A stretch of 64,000 bases of DNA, from the IMG/VR virus record IMGVR_UViG_3300010883_000017, positions 1 to 64,000 of that record; one strand, 5' to 3'. Under the pieces are notes generated by a model. It was not told the DNA's origin and did no database searches. It was given only the letters and a program-made list of their open reading frames with translations. This DNA comes from a virus. The translations under genes and the position numbers were made by a program. The first letter of the stretch is position 1. Each line of letters opens with the position of its first letter. Positions 23,345-31,020 of the stretch are shown piece after piece.

Positions 23345-23963
23345 CGAATTTTTCTGCACACAATGTGCTGGGTGCTGCCACAAGAAGAACCTAAGGCAGT
23401 ATAATCTTGAGCATTGGAACATTACGATCGGCGAGGATGGCTATTGTTCCCACCTTAAGGACAAAGTGTGCACGATCTATGAAGATCGTCCTCTGATCTG
23501 TCGTGTCGGTGAGTTGTACGATAGGGTCGACGAGATTAGAGATATTGAACCGCAGCTGGTCGCCCTTATTGATAAGGTGAAGAGCATGGTTCCTGATAAC
23601 CCTAAGTTGGAGTACTTTAAGGTTGCTAATATGGGGTGCAACTACCTGATTAAAAGGTTGCACCTTGGATCTGCGTATTTTATTAATGTAGATAAAGTTT
23701 ACACGGAGGTTGATAAGAAGCCCGCGATGATCGATAAACCAAAGCGCGAGACAAAAAAAGAGGACCGTATCGATAAGAAAAAGAGTAAGCGGGATTATAG
23801 GATTGAGAAGATAAAGGCTGTTACGGCTAAGGCGCTTGCAGTTGCAAAGAAACGTAAGTGGCTCGTTTTTCTCATTGGTATTGGGATTGCTGCTTACTTC
23901 GTTATGTCTAGCGGTAATTTCAGCGGTGTGCTTGAAACGATAAAAGGCTTATTCGGGAGCTAA
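23322..23963 (+). CDS. YkgJ-like Fe/Zn-binding cysteine-cluster protein with C-terminal membrane helix
   Basis: The N-terminal domain has the YkgJ signature: FFCTQCAGCC (about residues 10-19), a further YCSHL, and VCTIYEDRPLICRVGE (about 48-63). Such clusters bind zinc or iron-sulfur centres. A long Lys-rich linker leads to a single membrane segment (WLVFLIGIGIAAYFVM) near the C-terminus, so the Cys domain would be anchored at a membrane. The start overlaps the upstream gene by 23 bases. Role unknown. Confidence 0.7.
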   Translation: MSTEIKNDEFFCTQCAGCCHKKNLRQYNLEHWNITIGEDGYCSHLKDKVCTIYEDRPLICRVGELYDRVDEIRDIEPQLVALIDKVKSMVPDNPKLEYFKVANMGCNYLIKRLHLGSAYFINVDKVYTEVDKKPAMIDKPKRETKKEDRIDKKKSKRDYRIEKIKAVTAKALAVAKKRKWLVFLIGIGIAAYFVMSSGNFSGVLETIKGLFGS

Positions 23964-23974
23964 CTTGATGACTT

Positions 23975-25282
23975 ATGCGTGATTGGGAAAAACTGCACGC
24001 CGAGGCCAAGGTTTTTGATTTGCATGTGCACCCAGGGTTGAAAGCATCCCTATTCAGTAAAGACCTGGCGAAGAGCCGCTTACCTATACTCAAGATGTTT
24101 TCTAAGTCTACGTGGCCAATGACCACCCGCTCTGACTTTCCTAAGATGGAGGCCGGAGGGCTTGATGCGGCTTTTGAAACCACGTACGCGACAGAGCAAG
24201 GGTGGCTTGATGATCTTCCAATTCTTAAGTGGGTGAAGTGGATCAAGCCGTCCGTTTGGCGGCAGTTCTTTGTGCCCACGTATTTCGACACCACCATGGC
24301 CACCATGGACCTGGTGGAAGAGCAGGCGCAGAGTTACACAAATACGAACTTTAATGCGTCGCACCACGCGTACGCGAAGTACCGGCGTCCTGTCAGATTT
24401 GCTACGGGCGTTTCTGAGCTTAAAGAGTTGCTTAGCACAGACGCTATTTGTCTTGTTCGCGCCATCGAGGGCGCGCACAGTTTGCAGCATGAGTTTATTG
24501 GCAAAGACCCTATTGATGATGCGCGTTGGGCAGACTCGTCCTGGTTGCAGCAAGCCGAGAACGAACTTCTTACGAGCCTTCAGACATTTTGGGATCGCGG
24601 GGTCGCGTCTCTTACTCTTGCCCACTTTTATCCAAATGCGTGTGTTAACCCGGTATTTCCATACCCGGAGCATGCGTTTAAGTTTGCTAAGAAAAAGCGA
24701 GGGGGCGTAGATTTTCTTGATCGCTGGGATCACAATAAGGGCTTAACGCCCCTTGGTGAAACCATCGTTGAGAAAATGCTTGAGCTGGGGATGCTTATAG
24801 ACGTATGTCATTGCACACCAAGAGCACGTGCGCGTATCTATGAGATTGTCGACCACCACGGCGCTACTTCGTGTGTGCATTGTTCGCACACAGGGGCGCG
24901 GGCCATTAACAACGACCCATACAATCTTTCCGATTGGGAAATTCAGTGGATTGCGAATCACGGCGGTGTTATCGGTATCATCTTTATGAACTACTGGTTG
25001 TCACCGGATGAGTCAAATCTTGGGATGAAGTATATACTCAACACGCTTGAGCATTTACGTCGTATTGGTGGCGAGGATGTTATTGGAATTGGTACTGACT
25101 TTGATGGTTTTACAGATCCTCCGGATGAACTAGAGGATATGTCTAAGCTACCGAGGCTAACCCGGGCGTTGGCAAGCGAATATGCCGGGATTGAGGCAGC
25201 GAGTTATTCTGATGATGTCATCAGAAAATTTTTAGGTGGCAATGCTCTCCGGGTTCTTTTCGAAGGCTGGGGGCGGGCTTAA
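23975..25282 (+). CDS. Membrane dipeptidase (peptidase M19 family)
   Basis: The 435-residue protein has M19 metal-site landmarks in order: VFDLHVHP (about residues 13-20), AIEGAHSLQ (Glu, about 161-169), GLTPLGETIVEKMLELGMLI (about 255-274) followed by DVCHCTPRAR, CVHCSHTGAR and GIGTDFDGF. The first motif reads H-V-H where most members have H-x-D, a ligand change. M19 enzymes cleave dipeptides including D-amino-acid forms, so peptidoglycan peptides are possible targets. There is no signal peptide. The gene sits within the sugar module. Confidence 0.8.
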   Translation: MRDWEKLHAEAKVFDLHVHPGLKASLFSKDLAKSRLPILKMFSKSTWPMTTRSDFPKMEAGGLDAAFETTYATEQGWLDDLPILKWVKWIKPSVWRQFFVPTYFDTTMATMDLVEEQAQSYTNTNFNASHHAYAKYRRPVRFATGVSELKELLSTDAICLVRAIEGAHSLQHEFIGKDPIDDARWADSSWLQQAENELLTSLQTFWDRGVASLTLAHFYPNACVNPVFPYPEHAFKFAKKKRGGVDFLDRWDHNKGLTPLGETIVEKMLELGMLIDVCHCTPRARARIYEIVDHHGATSCVHCSHTGARAINNDPYNLSDWEIQWIANHGGVIGIIFMNYWLSPDESNLGMKYILNTLEHLRRIGGEDVIGIGTDFDGFTDPPDELEDMSKLPRLTRALASEYAGIEAASYSDDVIRKFLGGNALRVLFEGWGRA

Positions 25283-25303
25283 TGATAAAGAAGGGATTCA
25301 CTA

Positions 25304-26311
25304 ATGAGGATTTTAGTTACTGGAGCCACGGGCTTTATTGGTAGCGCGTTTGTTCGTAGTTTTTGGAATAGACTGGCTGCTGAGGATAGTGTTGCGAGAG
25401 AGCATACGGTTGTGGGCTTTGCGCGCAACACTGTGATGAAGAATCAGCGGCGGTTACCTAGGCCGGCAGGCCCTGGTGAGCTCCCCGGGGAGAGACCAGT
25501 TCCAGATCAATTTGAGTTGATATACGGAGATCTCCTGGGAGATATCTCCGGCATCTGCGAGAAGGTAGACGCTGTTGTTCATTTTGCAGCGAGAACCTTT
25601 GTTGATCACGCGATTAAAGATTCTCAACCGTTTGTTGAGAACAACGTGATCGGTACGCTGCGTCTTCTTGAGGATGCGCGCAGAAATGGTGTGAAACGTT
25701 GGATTCAAATTAGTACTGATGAAGTGTACGGGTCCATACTGGAAGGGGCGTATTCGGAGAACTCTCCGGTTAACCCCACTAATCCGTACTCTGCGAGTAA
25801 GCTAGGTGCGGATGCCCTGGTTATTTCTTACGCACATACCCATGGGATGAACACCAGCGTGATACGGACCGAAAACAATTATGGTCCTTACCAGCACGTT
25901 CAAAAAGCGCTTCCGACGTTTACTAAAGCAGCGCTTAGTGACGAAAAACTTCCCGTGTATGGGGATGGATTACATGTACGGCAGTGGCTCCATGTAGATG
26001 ACCACGTACGTGCAATTTGGATGCTATTACACGCTGAGGTTGAGCCTGGTCAAATTTGGCATGTTGCAGGCTGCCAAGAGCTCACTAATAATGAGCTGGC
26101 CGAGATTATTTTGGGCGCGTGTGATAAGCCTGTGGACAGGATCAAATATATTGACGACCACGATATACGCCCGGGGCACGATCGCCGTTACGCGCTTGTG
26201 TGTGACAAGATGAAGAACGAGATCGGGTGGGAGCCTGAGATCGGACTTCAAGAGGGTCTTCGTGATACCGTTCATTGGTATCGGGATAATCGTTGGTGGT
26301 TAGACTGGTAG
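25304..26311 (+). CDS. rmlB: dTDP-glucose 4,6-dehydratase-like NAD-dependent epimerase/dehydratase
   Basis: The 335-residue short-chain dehydrogenase has the NAD loop GATGFIGSAF (residues 7-16), VVHFAARTFVDHAI, STDEVYGSI, the catalytic YSASK and the substrate motif RTENNYGPYQ, with VRQWLHVDDHVRA and IRPGHDRRYAL near the C-terminus. These match RmlB, which turns dTDP-glucose into dTDP-4-keto-6-deoxyglucose. With RmlA upstream this forms a two-step pathway. Related GDP- or UDP-sugar dehydratases are possible but less likely. Confidence 0.85.
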   Translation: MRILVTGATGFIGSAFVRSFWNRLAAEDSVAREHTVVGFARNTVMKNQRRLPRPAGPGELPGERPVPDQFELIYGDLLGDISGICEKVDAVVHFAARTFVDHAIKDSQPFVENNVIGTLRLLEDARRNGVKRWIQISTDEVYGSILEGAYSENSPVNPTNPYSASKLGADALVISYAHTHGMNTSVIRTENNYGPYQHVQKALPTFTKAALSDEKLPVYGDGLHVRQWLHVDDHVRAIWMLLHAEVEPGQIWHVAGCQELTNNELAEIILGACDKPVDRIKYIDDHDIRPGHDRRYALVCDKMKNEIGWEPEIGLQEGLRDTVHWYRDNRWWLDW

Positions 26312-26318
26312 AAAGAGT

Positions 26319-27323
26319 ATGGCTTATGATGCGGAGTTTAGGGCTGAATTTGTTCCGGGGCGGTATCGCGATGTGGTGGCGCGCGAGGCGGTACTGTACC
26401 CGGTAGTTAATTTTGATAGGCGTGGTCGCCATACAGATTCTCGGATTATTTCCGCTACGAAGACGGCGGTCAGTATGTGGCGCGCTCGCGTCCTGGAACT
26501 ACGCGATCATGGGTGGATAACTGCGCAAGGTGCCCGCCTACCGGCCACGCTGGCGTCGACTGGCGGGGGCCCTGTTGATTACATGCGAAATTGCCGCCCT
26601 AATTTCGTTTCTATGTACCCCCGAACGCGCCCCTGTAAGGCTTGGCACGCTTGCCCTTTTTGCTGGGCCCGCATGGTACAGGGCATTTATGACAGGGTAG
26701 ATGCTGCGTTTCCTGACACATCCTTAGTTGTTGATGACGTACCGGGCAGATCCGGCACGTCTACAGATGGCGAGGTTAACTCCGGAGTACTGGCTGCTGG
26801 GGAGCGGAAGCGGCGCTCCATTGTGATGAATATGGACGATGTGCGGGTTGCTGCTGATGGTAAGCGTCGTCGAATGAGTTCGCTTTCTTCGCGCGATTTC
26901 CCGTATCACATGGTTACTGTTTGTATGCGGAGCGCTTACTCCGCGCGGGAGAGTCTTCCTAACTTGGTTGATAGCTTTTGCAATTCCCGAGGACGTATAC
27001 GTGCAATCCCGTTTACGGGGGCGTCGGTCCTTACAACCGTGGAATACAGAACTAATCAGTGGCATTTGTCACATAGGTACTTACTCATGCTTCCGCCGGA
27101 TGTTGACGTGCCGCTGTCATTTTCAGAGGCACCAGGGTATCGCCGACTCGAGCAACCTACTCGGCGATTAGTAATGGAAGCTGTTGCACGAACCTGTAAG
27201 TATCCTCGTGCTTTGTTGGTAGGGGATCCGCAGTATTACGTTAGAATTCTTCATGCGATCAATGGCAGGCGTCTTCGTGCGTTGTACGGCTGCTTTAGAA
27301 ACACGAGGCAATATGGACAATAG
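26319..27323 (+). CDS. Cys-motif protein, possibly a diverged Rep-type protein
   Basis: The 334-residue protein has CKAWHACPFCWARMV (about residues 107-121), an FPYHMVTVCMRSAYSA strand and TTVEYRTNQWHLSHRYLLML near 238-258. This order (Cys box, HMVTV strand, then an Arg/His strand) recalls rolling-circle Rep proteins, where the third motif holds HxH. Here it reads HLSH, so the metal site would be altered. This is a visual resemblance only. It sits between rmlB and a deoxyhypusine-synthase-like gene. Confidence 0.45.
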   Translation: MAYDAEFRAEFVPGRYRDVVAREAVLYPVVNFDRRGRHTDSRIISATKTAVSMWRARVLELRDHGWITAQGARLPATLASTGGGPVDYMRNCRPNFVSMYPRTRPCKAWHACPFCWARMVQGIYDRVDAAFPDTSLVVDDVPGRSGTSTDGEVNSGVLAAGERKRRSIVMNMDDVRVAADGKRRRMSSLSSRDFPYHMVTVCMRSAYSARESLPNLVDSFCNSRGRIRAIPFTGASVLTTVEYRTNQWHLSHRYLLMLPPDVDVPLSFSEAPGYRRLEQPTRRLVMEAVARTCKYPRALLVGDPQYYVRILHAINGRRLRALYGCFRNTRQYGQ

Positions 27324-28314
27324 GTTTAATACGGCTGGGCTTTCTTTAAAGCCTTTGTCACAAAGAAAGTCGAAACTCAGTGTTAACGATTTAGTACTTC
27401 CAAAGTTTTTGCATCCGTCGGTGGCTGGGGCGGCCGCGGAGTGCGCTGCTCGCTATCTCGCAGAGAAGATACGCGAGGCAAAAGAGACCGATCGTAAAGT
27501 CATACTTTTCATGGGCGCGCATCTAATTAAGCTGGGGCTCACGCGATACATCACTGATCTTATCTTGAATGGATATATCGATCACGTGGCTACCAACGGG
27601 GCCTGCGCTATTCATGACTTTGAATTGAATACGCACGGAGAGACCAGCGAGGATGTGCAAACGTACATCGATAATGGTCAGTTTGGTCTCTGGGAAGAGA
27701 CATCTAATTTGAATGAGGTTGTCGCGGCGGCGTACCAGGGCGGTATTAATTGCGCCGAGCCTTATTCGCCCGGAGCGGGCCATTCGATCGGGACGTGGTT
27801 ATATCACAACGAGGGCGCGAGCCCGGAAACGTCTATTTTTGCTGCGTGTCATAAAATGAATGTGCCGATAACGGTTCACATTCTTATTGGTGGTGATATA
27901 AATCACTCTCATCCCAACTTTGATGCTGCAGCGTGGGGCGTCTGCTCTTACAATGATTTTCTTATCTTTGCGGAATCCCTTAAAGGACTCCATAAAGGTG
28001 GTGTCTTTTTGAATGTGGGGTCGGCAGTACATGGCCCCGAGATATTCTTGAAAGCATTGAGTATGGTTCGTAATGTCTCTTTATGTGAGCAGTTTACAAC
28101 AGGGGTTTTTGACTTTGCAGATCTTCCGTCATCCTGGCGAGATTTCGAACCACATCCGGCAACCCCGCTATACTATTTTCGCCCATGGAAAACACTGTTG
28201 ATGCGGACGAGCAAGGGCGGCCATAGCGAGTACGTAGGCGGCAACTTTACAAATACGATTCCTTTACTTTGGGGTACGATCAACGGATTAGGAGATTTCG
28301 ATGGCGACAATTGA
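27313..28314 (+). CDS. Deoxyhypusine-synthase-like protein of unknown role
   Basis: The 333-residue protein has MGAHLIKLGLTRYITDLILN, then IDHVATNGACAIHDFELNTHG and TSEDVQTYIDNGQFGLWEET, like a DHS-type Rossmann fold seen in uncharacterised bacterial proteins. Later motifs include ITVHILIGGDINHSHPNF, rich in His, suggesting metal or nucleotide binding. A phage would not need hypusine; the neighbours (rmlB, hldE) suggest a sugar-nucleotide reaction. The start overlaps the upstream stop, and GAGG precedes ATG 27313. Confidence 0.5.
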   Translation: MDNRFNTAGLSLKPLSQRKSKLSVNDLVLPKFLHPSVAGAAAECAARYLAEKIREAKETDRKVILFMGAHLIKLGLTRYITDLILNGYIDHVATNGACAIHDFELNTHGETSEDVQTYIDNGQFGLWEETSNLNEVVAAAYQGGINCAEPYSPGAGHSIGTWLYHNEGASPETSIFAACHKMNVPITVHILIGGDINHSHPNFDAAAWGVCSYNDFLIFAESLKGLHKGGVFLNVGSAVHGPEIFLKALSMVRNVSLCEQFTTGVFDFADLPSSWRDFEPHPATPLYYFRPWKTLLMRTSKGGHSEYVGGNFTNTIPLLWGTINGLGDFDGDN

Positions 28315-28969
28315 CGTTATTAACAAATTGAATCTATCTGACGAGAAGAAGCTGAAGTTACTGGCGCTGTACGTGGATCTTCCTGGCCTGGATGCCAGCT
28401 TCAAAGTGACGAGCCCGAGATCTTGCGATCTCCAGGACTTCATAGACGATGTCTTTAACGAGGACGAGCAACCCGCAGGAACCTGTTGTCCTGCGGGACC
28501 GCCTGGAGAACGCGGCGAGCCTGGCATACCTGATGAGGAAGATATTAAGACGCGGTACGACGAGCTCCTAGAGCCACTAGAGGACCTGGGGTTGGAGTTT
28601 GGGGTCGGCGAGGTGATTCAAGTTGAATCCGCGACCGAGAAGAGCACGGTTGTAAGTATTGATGTACCTAGTGTGCATTTAACAGACTGTATAGAGATTA
28701 TGAAAAAGTCGGGTGACTATGAACTACCGCCGCCTGGTACAACAATTCAGGGGATTGCACATGCTATTATTGGCGAGCCACCAGCTGCGTTTGCCGCGAT
28801 GTTGGTTAGCGCAGAAGGCGGCCCGTTTATCGATGCGTACCTTCAGAAGGATGAGGATATAATTTGTGAGCATAAGCCTATTCGAGATACAGAATTTCTA
28901 GAGAGCCGGGTTCGGATAAGCATGCGGTACGAAGATCGTATGTATGAGTTTGAGCTTACACCAACTTAA
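28301..28969 (+). CDS. Unknown protein with a short collagen-like segment, 222 aa
   Basis: Residues 60-78 contain CCPAGPPGERGEPGIP, a short Gly-X-Y stretch typical of collagen-like phage structural proteins. The rest is helical N-terminally and beta-rich later (VIQVESATEKSTVVSIDVPS). It overlaps the upstream gene by 14 bases. A virion-surface role would fit, but the Gly-X-Y run is short. Confidence 0.5.
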   Translation: MATIDVINKLNLSDEKKLKLLALYVDLPGLDASFKVTSPRSCDLQDFIDDVFNEDEQPAGTCCPAGPPGERGEPGIPDEEDIKTRYDELLEPLEDLGLEFGVGEVIQVESATEKSTVVSIDVPSVHLTDCIEIMKKSGDYELPPPGTTIQGIAHAIIGEPPAAFAAMLVSAEGGPFIDAYLQKDEDIICEHKPIRDTEFLESRVRISMRYEDRMYEFELTPT

Positions 28970-28986
28970 TAGAAGCAGGGGCACGG

Positions 28987-29211
28987 ATGCCACGGAAACG
29001 AAATTTACAGCACTCGAAAAAACCGCCAGCATGTCCGGATGATATGGACTCGCGGCGGTGCCTTCGTTGTGATGGCTGGTTTTGTTCGGAAGGCGCTGGT
29101 AATCGGCAGTGTTCCAAGTGTTTTGATGACACAATACATGTTAGTAAGCGTTTGCAAATACCGGGCACCACCATTGTGGGCGGGGATGGAATAAGCAGTG
29201 AGGAGTATTAG
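28987..29211 (+). CDS. Small zinc-knuckle protein, 74 aa (paralogue 2)
   Basis: CLRCDGWFCSEGAGNRQCSKC around residues 24-44 is the same knuckle as in the 19537-19749 protein (CxRC...GxGNRxCxxC). The Lys/Arg-rich N-terminus suggests nucleic-acid binding. The stop abuts the hldE start. Confidence 0.65.
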   Translation: MPRKRNLQHSKKPPACPDDMDSRRCLRCDGWFCSEGAGNRQCSKCFDDTIHVSKRLQIPGTTIVGGDGISSEEY

Positions 29212-30693
29212 ATGACGAAAGCTTTAGTTATTGGTGACATCATGTTGGATGCCACAATCGAGTGTGAGGTGTCGCGGGTTTCTCCTGAGGCGCCTGTTGT
29301 TATTGGTAGGGAGCGCAACCGAAAAGCGCAGTTGGGCGGGGCGGCTAATGTTGCTGCTAACTTAAAAGCTTTGGGTGTTGATGACGTGTATTTGTACGGC
29401 GTCACCGGGGATGAGGACGACGCGGCGCATGAGGTCGAAGAGTTGTGTAAAGATCTTGGGATCTTTCCCCGCTTTGAGTACAGGACAGCGCAGCGCACCA
29501 CGGTTAAAACCCGGTATGTGGCAGAGGGTCAGCTGATCTTTCGTCACGACGCCGAGCGTCATTCCATTTCTAGCAACTACAAACAACACAGCACAGCCAA
29601 GATCGATGTGACTGAGTATGACGTAATCGTATTTGTGGATTACGACAAAGGGGTGGTCGGCGATTACGACACCTTCAAACTTATTGCTCAGGCTACGGCT
29701 GCTCAGATTCCTGTCGTTGTTGACTGCAAGCCCTGTAATCTTCCGTTCTTTACGGGCGCTACGTTTATTACGCCAAATGAAGCGGAGCTTGCGGAGATGT
29801 GCTTGCTGTATCTTCCGGCGGTTGAGCGTTCGCTTGAACAGGATACGCATGAGCTGGCAGCTGGATTCGGGATTAAATGGGTGGTTTGTACGCGAGGCGG
29901 CGCGGGACTTGATGTCTACTTTGTCGCGCGGGATTATATTCGCAACAGCATAGAACCGCCGACGAGATTTTTGCCGAAGCAAACTCGGCGTGTTTACGAT
30001 GTGACCGGAGCTGGTGATGTAGTTACAGCTGCTTTGGGTAGTGTTTTAGCACGCGAGCGGGCCTGGTCGAAGCTACCACTGGCATCCCAGCCAGCCGTCC
30101 ACGACTCGATGTTTGAGTTTGCAAATACTGCGGCAGGGCTTGCTGTGGAGCAGCCGGGCACTACGGTGGTTGATCTTGATGCAGTTATCACTGCGCAGAC
30201 AGAGGATCGCTTAAGCAGTAAGATCCTCCTAGAGGGCGCCGAGACTGCGGTGGAGGCTCTTCAAGCGGTTGGTAGATGCGTGGTATTTACGAACGGCTGT
30301 TTTGATCTCTTGCACCCTGGTCATGTGCACTTGCTACATGCGGCGAAGAGCGAGGGAGACGCGCTCGTTGTTGCTGTAAACAGTGACGAGTCCGTGCGTG
30401 CCTTAAAAGGAGATAAGCGCCCGGTTCTTCCTCTGCATTTAAGGATGGCCGCATTGGCTTCGTTGGATGTGGTGGATTACGTTGTTCCCTTTGACGAGGA
30501 AACACCGGAAGGCCTAATCCGTAAGCTGAAGCCAGATGTGCTTGTAAAAGGAAAGCACACGACGGATTGTCCACATCAGGATGCTCCTGTGCCAGGCGCA
30601 GATTTCATGGCGGCACGGGGGGCCCGGGTCGTGTTTGTTGACACGATACCAGGCTACAGTACGACGGCTGTTATTGCCGGCGGCACTAGCTAG
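29212..30693 (+). CDS. hldE: Bifunctional heptose kinase / ADP-heptose synthase
   Basis: The 493-residue protein has two domains. The N-terminal PfkB-type kinase (about 1-320) carries VIGDIMLDATI, LGGAANVAANL and the catalytic DVTGAGDV near residue 263. The C-terminal cytidylyltransferase-type domain carries FTNGCFDLLHPGHVHLLHAA (about 357-376), DKRPVLP and a PGYSTT end. HldE phosphorylates heptose-7-phosphate and then makes ADP-D-glycero-beta-D-manno-heptose, the precursor of Gram-negative LPS inner-core heptose. GmhA and GmhB are not in the window, so the substrate would come from the host or from genes elsewhere. Confidence 0.9.
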   Translation: MTKALVIGDIMLDATIECEVSRVSPEAPVVIGRERNRKAQLGGAANVAANLKALGVDDVYLYGVTGDEDDAAHEVEELCKDLGIFPRFEYRTAQRTTVKTRYVAEGQLIFRHDAERHSISSNYKQHSTAKIDVTEYDVIVFVDYDKGVVGDYDTFKLIAQATAAQIPVVVDCKPCNLPFFTGATFITPNEAELAEMCLLYLPAVERSLEQDTHELAAGFGIKWVVCTRGGAGLDVYFVARDYIRNSIEPPTRFLPKQTRRVYDVTGAGDVVTAALGSVLARERAWSKLPLASQPAVHDSMFEFANTAAGLAVEQPGTTVVDLDAVITAQTEDRLSSKILLEGAETAVEALQAVGRCVVFTNGCFDLLHPGHVHLLHAAKSEGDALVVAVNSDESVRALKGDKRPVLPLHLRMAALASLDVVDYVVPFDEETPEGLIRKLKPDVLVKGKHTTDCPHQDAPVPGADFMAARGARVVFVDTIPGYSTTAVIAGGTS

Positions 30694-30874
30694 CGTCTTC
30701 TTCGGCATCTACATTTTTTGGACCACGTTCTTGGGCGTTGTCTCTCAAAATGTGGGTGCCGTGCGGTGCTTCGATGCCCAGGCGTACCTTATTACCATTG
30801 GTGTGTACAATGGTAATTGTTACGTCATCTCCAATGTGCACCGTTTCGCTTTGTCTTCGTGTGATAACTAGCAT
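30686..30874 (-). CDS. csrA: CsrA/RsmA-family RNA-binding translational regulator (copy 2)
   Basis: The 62-residue - strand protein starts MLVITRRQSETVHIGDDVTI, then RLGIEAP and HILRDN with Arg44 at the RNA-binding edge. It is clearly CsrA but differs widely from the copy at 602-790 (for example HGTHILRD against KYVQIERE). AAGGA precedes its ATG on the - strand. It converges on hldE with an 8-base overlap of coding ends and has its own short upstream region (30875-31020), so it is likely expressed on its own. Confidence 0.88.
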   Translation of the reverse strand: MLVITRRQSETVHIGDDVTITIVHTNGNKVRLGIEAPHGTHILRDNAQERGPKNVDAEEDAS

Positions 30875-30920
30875 TTTTTTCCTTAGGGATAACTGGGCTA
30901 GGCGAAGCTGGGCGCTCAGT

Positions 30921-30949
30921 TTGTTAGAATAGTGGGTCAGTCCCTATGT
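30921..30949 (+). promoter_or_regulatory. Weak candidate promoter for the sbcDC-helicase operon
   Basis: TTGTTA (30921-30926) and CTATGT (30944-30949) are 17 bases apart, a modest sigma-70 match in the short gap between the divergent csrA copy 2 and sbcD genes. The gap is the natural place for back-to-back promoters. Support is limited to this match and the position. Confidence 0.3.
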
Positions 30950-31020
30950 TGGGAAATTGTAGCACAGTCGCGGTGCGCGTGGAAGAATTCAGTAATAAAA
31001 TTTGATGAAAAGGAGGGTTG

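Noticed and set aside
24080-24733. A 217-codon - strand ORF
   Set aside because: It lies wholly inside the M19 dipeptidase gene, whose metal motifs are conserved in the + frame.
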